Shown in pieces: positions 38,116-47,486 of a stretch of DNA of 64,000 bases (positions are counted from its first letter, which is position 1; each line of letters starts with the position of its first letter). The stretch is from Microbulbifer variabilis. GTDB taxonomy: Bacteria > Pseudomonadota > Gammaproteobacteria > Pseudomonadales > Cellvibrionaceae. Under the pieces are notes generated by a model. It was not told the DNA's origin and made no database searches. It saw only the letters and a program-made list of their open reading frames with translations. Location of the stretch: positions 434,001-498,000 of the forward strand of contig NZ_JAIVKI010000002.1 of NCBI RefSeq assembly GCF_020524905.1, written 5' to 3'. Made by a program: the position numbers and the translations under genes.

Positions 38116-38142
38116 TGAGGTGTGCCTGCTAGACTCGTCGGC

Positions 38143-39099
38143 ATGTCTGAAATCCAGTCCCTATCTCAATCCGGCCCAAGCACGGAGATTCCCCAGCTGG
38201 CGGCGACCCTGAAAGCTGCTGGCGATCCCCTGCGCCTGGAGATATTGCGCCTGCTCAGCCAGGACTCCTACAGCGTGCTCGAGCTTTGCCGAATTTTTGA
38301 TCTGCGCCAGCCAGCCCTGAGCCACCACCTCAAGGTGCTTGCCCAGGCGGGGCTGGTGAGTAAACGTCGCGAGGGCAACAACCTCTTTTACCGGCGTACA
38401 GGTACCACGCCTCTGCTCGCACAGCTGTTCGCCAATCTGGATCAGTTGCCGTTATCTGATGCGCGGGCTCAATCAGTGGCGCGTATCTCGGAAGAGCGCG
38501 CCGAAGCCTCGCGCCGCTTCTTTGCAGATTATGGCAATCGCTTCCGCGAGCAGCAGGAGCTGATCGCCAGTTACAGCGTGTATGGCCCGCAGGTGGCGCA
38601 GCTGCTCAATTCTGGCCGCCACGCCCTGGAAGTGGGGCCTGGCGAGGGGGAGTTCCTACAGGAGTTGTCCCTGCGCTTTGCCACAGTCACCGCTCTGGAC
38701 CTGTCTTCAGCCATGTTGGAGCGCGCCCAGGCATTCGCCGATGAGCAGGATCTGGCCAATATCGAATTTGTCTGTGGTGATACCCGTGCTGCAGCGGCAC
38801 GGCCAGCCAGCGCCGACAGCATTGTGGTGAATATGGTGCTGCACCACACTCCCGATCCCGCGCAGATATTCCAGGACTTGCAGGGTGCCCTGAAAAGCGG
38901 TGGCCAGTTGTTGGTGGCAGAGCTGCAGGAGCACGGTCAGGACTGGGCGCGGGAAGCTTGTGGCGATCTATGGCTGGGATTTGCCCCCGAACAGCTGAGC
39001 CTGTGGGCGCAAACTGCCGGTTTAAGTGATGGTCGCAGTGTCTACAGCGCGCTGCGCAATGGCTTTCAGATCCAGATCAGAGAATTTGTAAAACCCTGA
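38143..39099 (+). CDS. sahR: ArsR-type regulator fused to a SAM methyltransferase domain (SahR-like)
   Basis: A 318-residue two-domain protein. Residues about 15-95 are an ArsR winged helix (KAAGDPLRLEILRLLSQDSYSVLELCRIFDLRQPALSHHLKVLAQAGLVSKRREGN). Residues about 140-318 are a Rossmann methyltransferase fold (LEVGPGEGEFLQEL, VTALDLSSAMLERA, VVNMVLHHTPDP). This architecture is that of SahR, described as sensing S-adenosylhomocysteine and controlling methionine-cycle genes. Position before metK-ahcY-metF supports this. GTG at 38122 is an alternative start. Ligand sensing rather than catalysis is inferred. Confidence 0.82.
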   Translation: MSEIQSLSQSGPSTEIPQLAATLKAAGDPLRLEILRLLSQDSYSVLELCRIFDLRQPALSHHLKVLAQAGLVSKRREGNNLFYRRTGTTPLLAQLFANLDQLPLSDARAQSVARISEERAEASRRFFADYGNRFREQQELIASYSVYGPQVAQLLNSGRHALEVGPGEGEFLQELSLRFATVTALDLSSAMLERAQAFADEQDLANIEFVCGDTRAAAARPASADSIVVNMVLHHTPDPAQIFQDLQGALKSGGQLLVAELQEHGQDWAREACGDLWLGFAPEQLSLWAQTAGLSDGRSVYSALRNGFQIQIREFVKP

Positions 39100-39119
39100 C
39101 GACTGCAGTCGATCGTCAG
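39096..39119 (+). other. Hairpin between the SahR-like gene and metK
   Basis: CTGACGA (39096-39102) pairs with TCGTCAG (39113-39119), starting at the sahR stop. No T-run follows, so it may only set differential stability inside the operon. Confidence 0.4.
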
Positions 39120-39168
39120 GACAAGAATTTTGCTAACCGCCCGCGGCGGAACACATGGAGACTCTCAC

Positions 39169-40389
39169 ATGAGTGAATACAAACTGTTTACCTCGGAATC
39201 CGTGTCTGAAGGGCACCCGGATAAAATTGCCGACCAAATTTCCGACGCGGTATTGGATGCTCTGTTGGCTCGTGACAAGCAGGCGCGCGTTGCCTGTGAA
39301 ACTTTGGTGAAGACCGGTATTGCGGTCATCGCTGGGGAAATCTCCACCTCCGCCTGGGTCGACCTGGAGGAACTGGTGCGCAAGGTGATTACCGATATCG
39401 GCTACACCTCCTCTGACGTGGGTTACGACGGGGAAACCTGTGGTGTGATCAACGTCATCGGCAAGCAGTCCCTGGACATTGCCCAGGGTGTCGATCGCGC
39501 CAAGCCGGAAGACCAGGGTGCCGGCGACCAGGGCCTGATGTTTGGTTACGCCACCAATGAAACCCCTACTTTTATGCCGGCGCCCATCTACTACTCTCAC
39601 CGTCTGGTGGAACGCCAAGCGGAAGCGCGCAAGTCCGGCCTACTGCCCTGGTTGCGCCCCGATGCCAAGAGCCAGCTCACTTTTCGCTACGACGACCAGG
39701 GCCGTCCCTGCGCTATCGATGCGGTGGTGCTCTCCACCCAGCACAATCCCGATGTGAGCCAGGCCGACCTGCGCGATGCGGTGATGGAGTTGATCGTACA
39801 CCACACTTTGCCGGCCGAATGGCTACACAAGGACACCAAGTTCCATATTAACCCCACCGGTAATTTTGTGATTGGCGGCCCCGTCGGTGACTGTGGCCTG
39901 ACCGGGCGCAAGATTATTGTGGATACCTACGGTGGCTCTGCGCGCCATGGCGGCGGTGCCTTCTCCGGTAAGGACCCGTCCAAAGTGGACCGCTCCGCTG
40001 CTTATGCCGGCCGCTACGTAGCCAAGAATATTGTCGCCGCGGGTTTGGCCAAGCGCTGTGAAATCCAGGTGTCCTATGCCATTGGCGTTGCCGAGCCCAC
40101 CTCTGTTGCCATCAATACCTTTGGTACAGGTGCAGTCTCCGAAGAAAAACTGGTGGAGCTGGTTCGTGAAAATTTCGACCTGCGTCCCTATGCTATTTCC
40201 AAGTCCCTCGACCTACTGCACCCCATGTATCAGTTGACCGCAGCTTACGGACACTTTGGCCGCGACCCTTTTACCCACACCTATAACTGGATCGATAGCA
40301 ACGGCCAGGCGCGCAGTGAAACCTTCACTGCCTTCCCCTGGGAGAAGACCGATAAAGTCGATGCTCTGCGTGCCCAGGCAGGTCTGTAA
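39169..40389 (+). CDS. metK: S-adenosylmethionine synthetase
   Basis: A 406-residue enzyme making SAM from methionine and [58 protein letters not shown] and the P-loop [21 protein letters not shown] are present. The ATG at 39169 has GGAG ten bases upstream and matches the family start. Second gene of the methyl-cycle operon. Confidence 0.98.
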   Translation: MSEYKLFTSESVSEGHPDKIADQISDAVLDALLARDKQARVACETLVKTGIAVIAGEISTSAWVDLEELVRKVITDIGYTSSDVGYDGETCGVINVIGKQSLDIAQGVDRAKPEDQGAGDQGLMFGYATNETPTFMPAPIYYSHRLVERQAEARKSGLLPWLRPDAKSQLTFRYDDQGRPCAIDAVVLSTQHNPDVSQADLRDAVMELIVHHTLPAEWLHKDTKFHINPTGNFVIGGPVGDCGLTGRKIIVDTYGGSARHGGGAFSGKDPSKVDRSAAYAGRYVAKNIVAAGLAKRCEIQVSYAIGVAEPTSVAINTFGTGAVSEEKLVELVRENFDLRPYAISKSLDLLHPMYQLTAAYGHFGRDPFTHTYNWIDSNGQARSETFTAFPWEKTDKVDALRAQAGL

Positions 40390-40483
40390 TTCCCTTGTAA
40401 TCGCAGGTTCAACCTGGGGCTGCTGTGAGGAAGCGCTGCGGCGTCTCTTAGCGAAAGAAGAATGTTATTGGAACTGAAAAAGA

Positions 40484-41869
40484 ATGAATGAAATGAGCAC
40501 TGAATTTAAAGATTTTAAGATCGCGGATATCTCTCTGGCCGATTGGGGCCGTCGTGAAATTGAGATTGCCGAAGGTGAAATGCCGGCACTGATGACCCTG
40601 CGGGAGAAATACCGTGCACAGCAGCCTCTCGCCGGAGCGCACGTTATGGGCTGTATTCACATGACCATCCAGACCGCGGTGCTGATCGAAACTCTGGTCG
40701 CTCTGGGTGCGCAAGTGCGCTGGTCTTCCTGCAATATTTTCTCCACTCAGGACCACGCTGCCGCTGCTATCGCCGCGAGTGGTATTCCCGTGTTTGCCTG
40801 GAAGGGTGAAACCGAGGAAGAGTACGAGTGGTGTTTGGAGCGCACCGTGGGGGCCGATGTTGCCGGCTGGCGCCCGAATATGATTCTGGATGACGGTGGC
40901 GACCTGACTGAGCTTCTGCACCGCAAATACCCCGGCATTCTGAACAACTGTCACGGTATCAGTGAAGAGACCACCACTGGTGTACACCGCCTGCAGGAAA
41001 TGCTGCGCGATGGCACCCTCAAGGTTCCGGCGATCAACGTCAACGATGCCGTAACCAAGAGTAAAAACGACAATAAATACGGCTGTCGCCACAGCCTGAA
41101 CGATGCTATCAAGCGCGCCACCGACCATCTGCTGGCGGGTAAGAAAGCGCTGGTTATCGGTTACGGTGACGTGGGTAAAGGCTCCGCTGCTTCCCTGCGC
41201 CAGGAAGGTATGATCGTCAAGGTATCCGAGGTGGATCCAATTTGTGCCATGCAGGCCTGTATGGATGGCTTCGAGCTGGTTTCTCCCTATATTGACGGTA
41301 TCAACACCGGTACTGCCGAAGGCATTAATAAAGAGCTGCTGGCGAATACCGACCTGATCGTAACCACCACTGGTAATGCCAATGTATGCGACAAGCATAT
41401 GCTTGCAGCGCTAAAGAGCGGCGCCGTAGTTTCCAACATCGGCCACTTCGATAATGAAATCGATACCGCCTTTATGCGTGAGAACTGGGAGTGGCAGGAA
41501 GTGAAGCCCCAGGTGCATAAGATAGTGCGCAATCGTGAAACCAATGACCACCTGCTGCTGTTGTCCGAAGGCCGCCTGGTAAATCTGGGCAACGCCACCG
41601 GCCACCCCAGTCGTATTATGGACGGTTCATTCGCCAACCAGGTTCTCGCACAAATTCACCTGTTTGAAGAGAAATTTGCCGACCTGCCCTCTGACCAAAA
41701 AGTGTCTGCACTCTACGTCAAAGTATTGCCCAAACACCTCGATGAGGAAGTGGCCCGCTATATGGTGGAAGGCTTCGACGGTGTGATTACCCGTATGACC
41801 GAGGAGCAGGCCAAATATATCGGTGTTTCTGTCGACGGCCCCTTCAAGCCCGAAAGTTATAAATACTAA
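40484..41869 (+). CDS. ahcY: Adenosylhomocysteinase
   Basis: A 461-residue NAD-dependent enzyme that splits S-adenosylhomocysteine into adenosine and homocysteine, relieving product inhibition of methyltransferases. [51 protein letters not shown] (active-site Lys/Asp/Asn), NAD motif [12 protein letters not shown] and the C-terminal PFKPESYKY are present. Two close ATGs (40484, 40493) could start it; neither has a good ribosome site. It follows metK by 94 bp. Confidence 0.97.
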   Translation: MNEMSTEFKDFKIADISLADWGRREIEIAEGEMPALMTLREKYRAQQPLAGAHVMGCIHMTIQTAVLIETLVALGAQVRWSSCNIFSTQDHAAAAIAASGIPVFAWKGETEEEYEWCLERTVGADVAGWRPNMILDDGGDLTELLHRKYPGILNNCHGISEETTTGVHRLQEMLRDGTLKVPAINVNDAVTKSKNDNKYGCRHSLNDAIKRATDHLLAGKKALVIGYGDVGKGSAASLRQEGMIVKVSEVDPICAMQACMDGFELVSPYIDGINTGTAEGINKELLANTDLIVTTTGNANVCDKHMLAALKSGAVVSNIGHFDNEIDTAFMRENWEWQEVKPQVHKIVRNRETNDHLLLLSEGRLVNLGNATGHPSRIMDGSFANQVLAQIHLFEEKFADLPSDQKVSALYVKVLPKHLDEEVARYMVEGFDGVITRMTEEQAKYIGVSVDGPFKPESYKY

Positions 41870-41881
41870 TACCCTCATAGA

Positions 41882-41904
41882 AGGTGCCGGCTGTGCCGGC
41901 ACCT
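41882..41904 (+). other. Perfect hairpin between ahcY and metF
   Basis: AGGTGCCGGC (41882-41891) pairs with its complement (41895-41904) with a TGT loop, 12 bp after ahcY. No T-run follows. It may be an attenuator or processing signal within the operon, or a weak terminator. Confidence 0.5.
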
Positions 41905-41930
41905 GAATTTCGGAGGGCCTGGAAAATATA

Positions 41931-42770
41931 ATGAAAAATCCCATTCGCATCAGTTTCGAATTTTTCCCACCCAAAACCCCCGAAGGTCGCGCCAAGCTGT
42001 ATAAAACCCGCGAGGCTTTACAGGCGTTTAATCCCGAATTTTTTTCAGTCACTTATGGTGCCGGTGGCACCACTCGTGAAACTACTGTCAATATTGTTAC
42101 CAATATGCGCAAAGATGGTATTTCCATCGCACCGCACCTGTCATTTGGTGGTGACAATGAAGAAACCATTCTCGGACTGTTAAGTACCTACAAAGAGGCC
42201 GGTGTAAATCGTATTGTCGCCTTGCGTGGGGATATGCCCTCTGGGATGGGTGCTGTGGCGCAATTGGTCTATGCGAATGAGCTGGTGGCCTTTATCCGCC
42301 GCCATACCGGTGACCACTTCCACCTGGAAGTCGCCGCCTATCCGGAAATTCACCCGGAATCCAACAGTTATGACGATGATATACGCTTTCTAAAAGGGAA
42401 GTTTGAGGCGGGAGCCAATAGTGCCCTGACTCAATATTTTTATAATCCCGATTCCTACTTTTACTTTATAGATCAGTGTGAAAAAGCCGGTATCAACGCA
42501 CCGATTTATCCGGGGATTATGCCAATTATCAACTTCGATAATTTAGTGCGTTTTTCTCGCAACTGCGGGGCTGAAATTCCGCGCTGGTTGAAAAAACGCA
42601 TGGAGAGTTATCGCAACCCAGATGATATCCGCAAGCTGGGTCTCGAAGTGGTTACCGACCTGTGCGAAACCCTATTAGAGGGGGGGGCACCGGGATTGCA
42701 TTTTTATACGATGAATCAGATTGGCGCCTCAGAGAGTATTTTAAAGGCCCTGGGCCTCGAAGCCCAATAG
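41931..42770 (+). CDS. metF: 5,10-methylenetetrahydrofolate reductase
   Basis: A 279-residue FAD enzyme making methyl-THF for methionine synthesis. ISFEFFPPKTPEG, SVTYGAGGTTRETT, GVNRIVALRGDMP, FHLEVAAYPEIHPES, LTQYFYNPDSYFYFIDQC and PGIMPIIN are MetF motifs. GGAGGG and GGAAAAT lie upstream of the ATG. Last of the sahR-metK-ahcY-metF set. Confidence 0.96.
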   Translation: MKNPIRISFEFFPPKTPEGRAKLYKTREALQAFNPEFFSVTYGAGGTTRETTVNIVTNMRKDGISIAPHLSFGGDNEETILGLLSTYKEAGVNRIVALRGDMPSGMGAVAQLVYANELVAFIRRHTGDHFHLEVAAYPEIHPESNSYDDDIRFLKGKFEAGANSALTQYFYNPDSYFYFIDQCEKAGINAPIYPGIMPIINFDNLVRFSRNCGAEIPRWLKKRMESYRNPDDIRKLGLEVVTDLCETLLEGGAPGLHFYTMNQIGASESILKALGLEAQ

Positions 42771-42839
42771 TTTCCTTGATAGTTTGATATTGCCACTGGG
42801 TGTGGGCAGTAGCATTTAGCAGGTTGTAAGAGTTAATTA

Positions 42840-43505
42840 ATGCGAAAATATTGCCCGCCAACTGAGCCTTTTTTATCGGTGATTTATCAGGATTCCTTCC
42901 TTCTAATATTAAATAAACCCAGCGGTCTCCTCAGTGTGCCTGGCAGAGATCCAGCCCATAAAGACAGCCTGGCGAGCAGGGTACAAAAAAACTACCCGGA
43001 AGCACTGATAGTGCACCGCCTGGATATGGATACCTCAGGTCTGTTGGTAATGGCGCGGAGTCCTGAAGTTCACCGCAAACTCAGCACACTCTTTCAAAAT
43101 CGCAAGGTCGATAAAACCTATATTGCCAGAGTGTGGGGGGTACCCACTGCAGACTCAGGTGAGGTGGATCTGCCCCTGATTTGTGACTGGCCAAACAGGC
43201 CAAAACAAAAAGTAGATCATGAGGTGGGTAAGCCCTCTCTCACGCGTTGGGAAAAAATATCGAGCACGGTAGACAGCAGCTTACTGCGCCTCTTGCCGGT
43301 GACAGGCCGTTCTCATCAGCTGCGGGTGCATATGCAGGCGATGGGACACCCGATATTGGGTGATCCATTCTATGCACACTCAGAAGCCTTAGCTGCGGCC
43401 CCGAGATTATTACTACAAGCGAGTGCGCTGGAATTTGTTCATCCAGAGACTCAAGAGCTCTTAAGTTTTACCAGTGAGTTACCAGAAGCATTTTCTGCGG
43501 AATAA
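42840..43505 (+). CDS. rluA: RluA-type rRNA/tRNA pseudouridine synthase
   Basis: A 221-residue enzyme forming pseudouridine, probably at 23S U746 and tRNA U32 as in E. coli RluA. LNKPSGLLSVPGR, the catalytic Asp motif HRLDMDTSGLLVMA, KTYIARVWG and GRSHQLRVHMQAMGHPILGDPFY are present. The short size, without an S4 domain, fits RluA rather than RluC/D. Start ATG at 42840 has no strong ribosome site. It ends in a bidirectional terminator facing tex. Confidence 0.9.
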   Translation: MRKYCPPTEPFLSVIYQDSFLLILNKPSGLLSVPGRDPAHKDSLASRVQKNYPEALIVHRLDMDTSGLLVMARSPEVHRKLSTLFQNRKVDKTYIARVWGVPTADSGEVDLPLICDWPNRPKQKVDHEVGKPSLTRWEKISSTVDSSLLRLLPVTGRSHQLRVHMQAMGHPILGDPFYAHSEALAAAPRLLLQASALEFVHPETQELLSFTSELPEAFSAE

Positions 43506-43547
43506 TCGTAAATGCTAGTTTTCAGTTCGTTTTTATATTTAATTAAA

Positions 43548-43581
43548 CGAAAAAGGGCGATCATTTGATCGCCCTTTTTCG
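43548..43581. terminator. Bidirectional terminator between rluA and tex
   Basis: A 16-bp perfect inverted repeat: CGAAAAAGGGCGATCA (43548-43563) pairs with its complement (43566-43581) around a TT loop. A-tract on one side and T-tract on the other serve both strands. It lies 42 bp after rluA and 13 bp after the tex stop. Confidence 0.93.
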
Positions 43582-43594
43582 TTGACAAGTCGTT

Positions 43595-45949
43595 TTACTT
43601 TTTATTCTTCATTGCCGCCATTAACAGGTCGCCCATGCTGCCACGGCTATTCCCTTGGCCGCCCTTCTGTTGCCGATTGCCTTGTTGCTTGTTATAGCGC
43701 TGGGCCTGGCGGTTTTCCCGCTGGTCGCCTTTATTGATACCACCGTCGCCCTGCTCGCCGGGTTCGTCGGAGAGGCGCATGGAAAGACCGATGCGCTTGC
43801 GTGCGACATCCACTTCCATCACTTTGACTTTGACGATATCGCCGGCTTTAACCACCTCGTGAGGGTCTTTGACGAACTTTTCTGAAAGCGCGGAGATATG
43901 GACCAGTCCATCCTGGTGTACACCGATATCCACAAACGCACCGAAGTTGGTGACGTTGGTAACCGTACCCTCCAATACCATGGCGGGGCGCAGGTCTTTG
44001 ATTTCCTCGACACCCTCTTCGAAGCGCGCAGTGCGGAATTCCGGGCGCGGGTCGCGGCCGGGTTTTTCCAGTTCGGCGATGATATCGGTAACGGTTGGCA
44101 CACCGAATTTCTCATCGGTGTAATCCGCTGGATTGAGGCGACGCAGGAAGGCGGAGTCGCCGATCAGGCTATTGATCTCGCGGCTGTTTTTCTCGGCGAT
44201 GCGTTTCACCACGATATAGGATTCGGGGTGCACGCCGGATTTATCCAGCGGGTTTTCGCCATTGTTAATTCGCAGGAAGCCGGCGGCCTGCTCGAAGGCC
44301 TTGGGCCCAAGGCGCGGTACTTCCAGCAGCTGTTTGCGGTTTTTAAAAGCGCCGTGCTGGTCGCGGTAGCTGACAATATTGCTGGCGATGGAGGCGGTCA
44401 GGCCGGAAACTTTAGCCAACAACGGCGCCGAGGCGGAATTCAATTCGGCACCAACACCGTTTACACAGTCTTCCACCACGGCGTCGAGAGAGCGCGCCAG
44501 CTGGGTCTGTGAAACATCATGCTGGTACTGGCCAACGCCGATTGACTTGGGCTCGATCTTCACCAGTTCAGCCAGCGGGTCTTGCAGGCGACGGGCGATA
44601 GAGATGGCTCCACGGATGGTGACATCCAGATCGGGGAATTCCCGCGCGGCGAATTCGGAGGCGGAGTACACGGAGGCGCCGGCCTCATTCACAACCACTT
44701 TTTGTGCACTGAGCTTGTATTGTTTGATGGTTTCGCCGACAAATTTATCGGTCTCGCGACTGGCAGTGCCGTTGCCGATGGCAATTAGGCCGACGTTGTA
44801 TTTGTTACACAGGGCGGCAATAACCGCAGCAGATTCCTGGTGACGGTTCTGCGGCGGGTTGGGGAAGATGGCGGTGTGATCCAGTATCTTGCCGGTGGCA
44901 TCCACTACCGCCACTTTCACACCGGTGCGCAGGCCCGGGTCCAGGCCGATAGTGGCCTTGTGTCCGGCAGGTGCGGCCAACAGCAGATCTTTGAGGTTGC
45001 GGGAGAAGACCTTGATGGCTTCCTCTTCCGCTTTTTCGCGCAGTTCTCCCAACAGGTCGGTTTCCAGCGCGGTAAGTAGCTTGATACGCCAGGTCCAGCG
45101 CACCACTTCGCCGAGCCATTTGTCCGCCGGGCGGCCTTCATCGGTAATATCAAAGTGCCTGGCGATCATGGTTTCGCAGGGGTGGCCGGCGGTGGCTGAA
45201 GCGCCCTCCTCTTCGGGCAATCCAACACTAATGGCGAGAATGCCTTCATTACGGCCGCGGAAAATCGCCAGGGCGCGGTGTGATGGCACCTTGGACCAGT
45301 CTTCGGCGTATTCGAAATAATCGCGGAATTTGGCCCCCTCTTCCTCTTTACCATCCAACAACTTGGACTTGACCTGGCCATCGCGCTTGAGGAAATCCCG
45401 CAGTTTGCCCAGCAGTTCGGCATCTTCGGCAAAGCGTTCCATCAGGATAAATTTGGCTCCATCAAGTGCGGCTTTGATGTCTTTGACCTGAAGGGAGGCG
45501 TCTTCGTGATCGCTGTTGAGATATTGCTGTGCTTCTGCGGCGGGGTCGAGGGATGGGTCGTTAATCAAGGCGTCGGCGAGGGGTTCGAGACCCGCTTCGA
45601 TGGCGATTTGCCCTTTGGTGCGGCGCTTGGGTTTGTAGGGCAGGTAAAGATCTTCTAGACGATTCTTAGTGTCAGCGCCATTGATTTGTTGCGCCAATTC
45701 CGCGGTGAGTTTGCCCTGCTCATCAATACTCTTGAGGATGCTTGCGCGGCGCTCTTCCAGCTCACGCAGGTAGCGCAGGCGCTCCTCCAGGGTACGTAAT
45801 TGGGTGTCGTCCAGGGCCCCCGTGACTTCTTTCCGGTAGCGGGCAATAAAAGGCACCGTGGCGCCTTCATCCAGCAGGGATACTGCGGCGGTAACCTGTT
45901 GGGGACGTACGTTGAGTTCTTCGGCGATGCGAGCGTTGATATCCAGCAT
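43595..45949 (-). CDS. tex: RNA-binding transcription accessory protein Tex
   Basis: A 784-residue protein with the Tex order: helical N-terminal region ([36 protein letters not shown]), YqgF-like domain ([18 protein letters not shown]), helix-hairpin-helix region ([13 protein letters not shown]) and a C-terminal S1 domain about 648-730 ([32 protein letters not shown]), then a basic Q/N/G-rich tail ending near MKNKK. It binds RNA and influences transcription and toxin or stress gene expression in several species. ATG start. Confidence 0.96.
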   Translation of the reverse strand: MLDINARIAEELNVRPQQVTAAVSLLDEGATVPFIARYRKEVTGALDDTQLRTLEERLRYLRELEERRASILKSIDEQGKLTAELAQQINGADTKNRLEDLYLPYKPKRRTKGQIAIEAGLEPLADALINDPSLDPAAEAQQYLNSDHEDASLQVKDIKAALDGAKFILMERFAEDAELLGKLRDFLKRDGQVKSKLLDGKEEEGAKFRDYFEYAEDWSKVPSHRALAIFRGRNEGILAISVGLPEEEGASATAGHPCETMIARHFDITDEGRPADKWLGEVVRWTWRIKLLTALETDLLGELREKAEEEAIKVFSRNLKDLLLAAPAGHKATIGLDPGLRTGVKVAVVDATGKILDHTAIFPNPPQNRHQESAAVIAALCNKYNVGLIAIGNGTASRETDKFVGETIKQYKLSAQKVVVNEAGASVYSASEFAAREFPDLDVTIRGAISIARRLQDPLAELVKIEPKSIGVGQYQHDVSQTQLARSLDAVVEDCVNGVGAELNSASAPLLAKVSGLTASIASNIVSYRDQHGAFKNRKQLLEVPRLGPKAFEQAAGFLRINNGENPLDKSGVHPESYIVVKRIAEKNSREINSLIGDSAFLRRLNPADYTDEKFGVPTVTDIIAELEKPGRDPRPEFRTARFEEGVEEIKDLRPAMVLEGTVTNVTNFGAFVDIGVHQDGLVHISALSEKFVKDPHEVVKAGDIVKVKVMEVDVARKRIGLSMRLSDEPGEQGDGGINKGDQRENRQAQRYNKQQGNRQQKGGQGNSRGSMGDLLMAAMKNKK

Positions 45950-46232
45950 GTGATGTCTATATCCGTTTTCCGGGGGTTCGTACCTTAAGGAGCGGCGTTT
46001 GACCGGGAAATAGCCCGTCGGTTTCCTTGGCTTTGCGCGGCCCGCTGTCTCTCCTGCAACGGTAAATTGGGGCGGGCATTATGCGTTACCCGAGCCCGGC
46101 GAGGAAGGTTTGCGATAAGGCACAAACTCTTGCGGCGACCTGCATCCAAATCGACTCTTATCTGCGTCGAACTCCAGTAGAATGCGCGCTAATTAAAATT
46201 TGACCAGTTTCGGTCACAGAATGGGGTAGAGG

Positions 46233-47486
46233 GTGCCTGTGAAAGTGTCGAGCAAGAACAAGCTTTTATTTACCGTTTTGGCTATTGGGGTGGCCGCCAT
46301 TACTGCGGTGGTGTTATTGAAACCGAAGCCGGAAGAAAAACCACCGGAAGCGGTGGTGCCGCCAGTGGCGGATGTCCTGTATGCGGAGCCGGGGCGCCAG
46401 ACTCTGTTGGTGCCTAGCCAGGGCACGGTGCATGCCCGCCATGAAATCGAAGTGGTGGCTCGTGTCGGCGGTGTCATTGAAGGTGTGGGGGAGGCCTTTG
46501 TTCCCGGTGGCTTCTTTACCGAAGGGGAATCGCTGCTCCAGCTTGAACAGGCGGACTACATCCACAAAGTGACCCGCGCCGAATCGCAGCTGGCCGATGC
46601 CAAGTCCGCCCTGGCGCAAGAGCAGGGCCGCGCTAAACAGGCCAAGCGCGAATGGCGCGACCTGGGCAGCGAAACCGCCAACGCACTGTTCCTGCGCAAG
46701 CCCCACTTACAGGCCGCCGAAGCCGCAGTGGCTGCCGCGCGTGCGGATCGCGACCAGGCCAAGCTGGATCTGGCGCGCACCGCTGTGAAAACGCCATTTG
46801 CCGGGCGCGTTGTGGAAACCTATGTGGACCTGGGCCAGTACATCACCCCCGGTACACCCTTGGCAAAAATTCACAGCACCGGTATCGCCGAAGTGCGTTT
46901 ACCTCTCACCGACCAGCAACTGGCATTGCTGGATCTGCCTCTGGGTAAATCCTTTGCGCGTGGCCCCGAAGTGCGCCTGCAGGCTGTTGTAGCTGGGCGC
47001 GAGCGCGAGTGGCGTGCCAAGTTGGTGCGCACCGAGGCCAGTATTGATACCAACAGCCGTTTTATTTATGCCGTGGCGCAGGTGCAGAACCCCTACGAGG
47101 GCGATGTTCCCTTGATGAACGGTTTATTTGTGGAAGCAGATATTGCCGGTCGCACACTGGACGATGTGGTGATATTGCCGCGCCAGGCCCTGCATGAAGG
47201 GGATCACCTGCTGGTATTGAACGATGAGAGCAAGCTGGTTTTTAAAACCGTGGAATTGCTGCAGAGCATCGGTGACAAGGTGTGGTTGCGCGGCGATATT
47301 GCCGTCGGTGATCGGGTGGTGGTTTCCAGCCTGGGTTATTCACGTGAAGGTATGGCGCTCTCCGCTAATCCGCTCAACGAAAAACCGGCCGGCCTGATCG
47401 ACAGCGTAAAGAGTGATACGGAAGTCGAGGCAACCACCACCGGTGATACCGCAGCGACGAATAATGCTGCCCGTGGAGGCCACTAA
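46233..47486 (+). CDS. RND efflux periplasmic adaptor (membrane fusion protein)
   Basis: A 417-residue adaptor with a single N-terminal membrane anchor (about 10-27), a coiled-coil hairpin (about 105-165, QLADAKSALAQEQGRAKQAKREW), a lipoyl domain and beta-barrel (VKTPFAGRVVETYVDLGQYITPGTPLAKI). GTG start with GGGG six bases upstream. Its stop overlaps the ATG of the RND pump by one base (TAATG). The substrate is unknown; no outer-membrane TolC-like gene is nearby. Confidence 0.92.
   Translation: MPVKVSSKNKLLFTVLAIGVAAITAVVLLKPKPEEKPPEAVVPPVADVLYAEPGRQTLLVPSQGTVHARHEIEVVARVGGVIEGVGEAFVPGGFFTEGESLLQLEQADYIHKVTRAESQLADAKSALAQEQGRAKQAKREWRDLGSETANALFLRKPHLQAAEAAVAAARADRDQAKLDLARTAVKTPFAGRVVETYVDLGQYITPGTPLAKIHSTGIAEVRLPLTDQQLALLDLPLGKSFARGPEVRLQAVVAGREREWRAKLVRTEASIDTNSRFIYAVAQVQNPYEGDVPLMNGLFVEADIAGRTLDDVVILPRQALHEGDHLLVLNDESKLVFKTVELLQSIGDKVWLRGDIAVGDRVVVSSLGYSREGMALSANPLNEKPAGLIDSVKSDTEVEATTTGDTAATNNAARGGH

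Noticed and set aside
40425-40440. Sequence TGAGGAAGCGCTGC before ahcY resembling the 5' part of the SAH riboswitch
   Set aside because: The 3' conserved part (pairing GGCTCG-like segment and CGGCGCTC-like element) is not found before the ahcY start, and the first part has an inserted base. It may be a relic at most.
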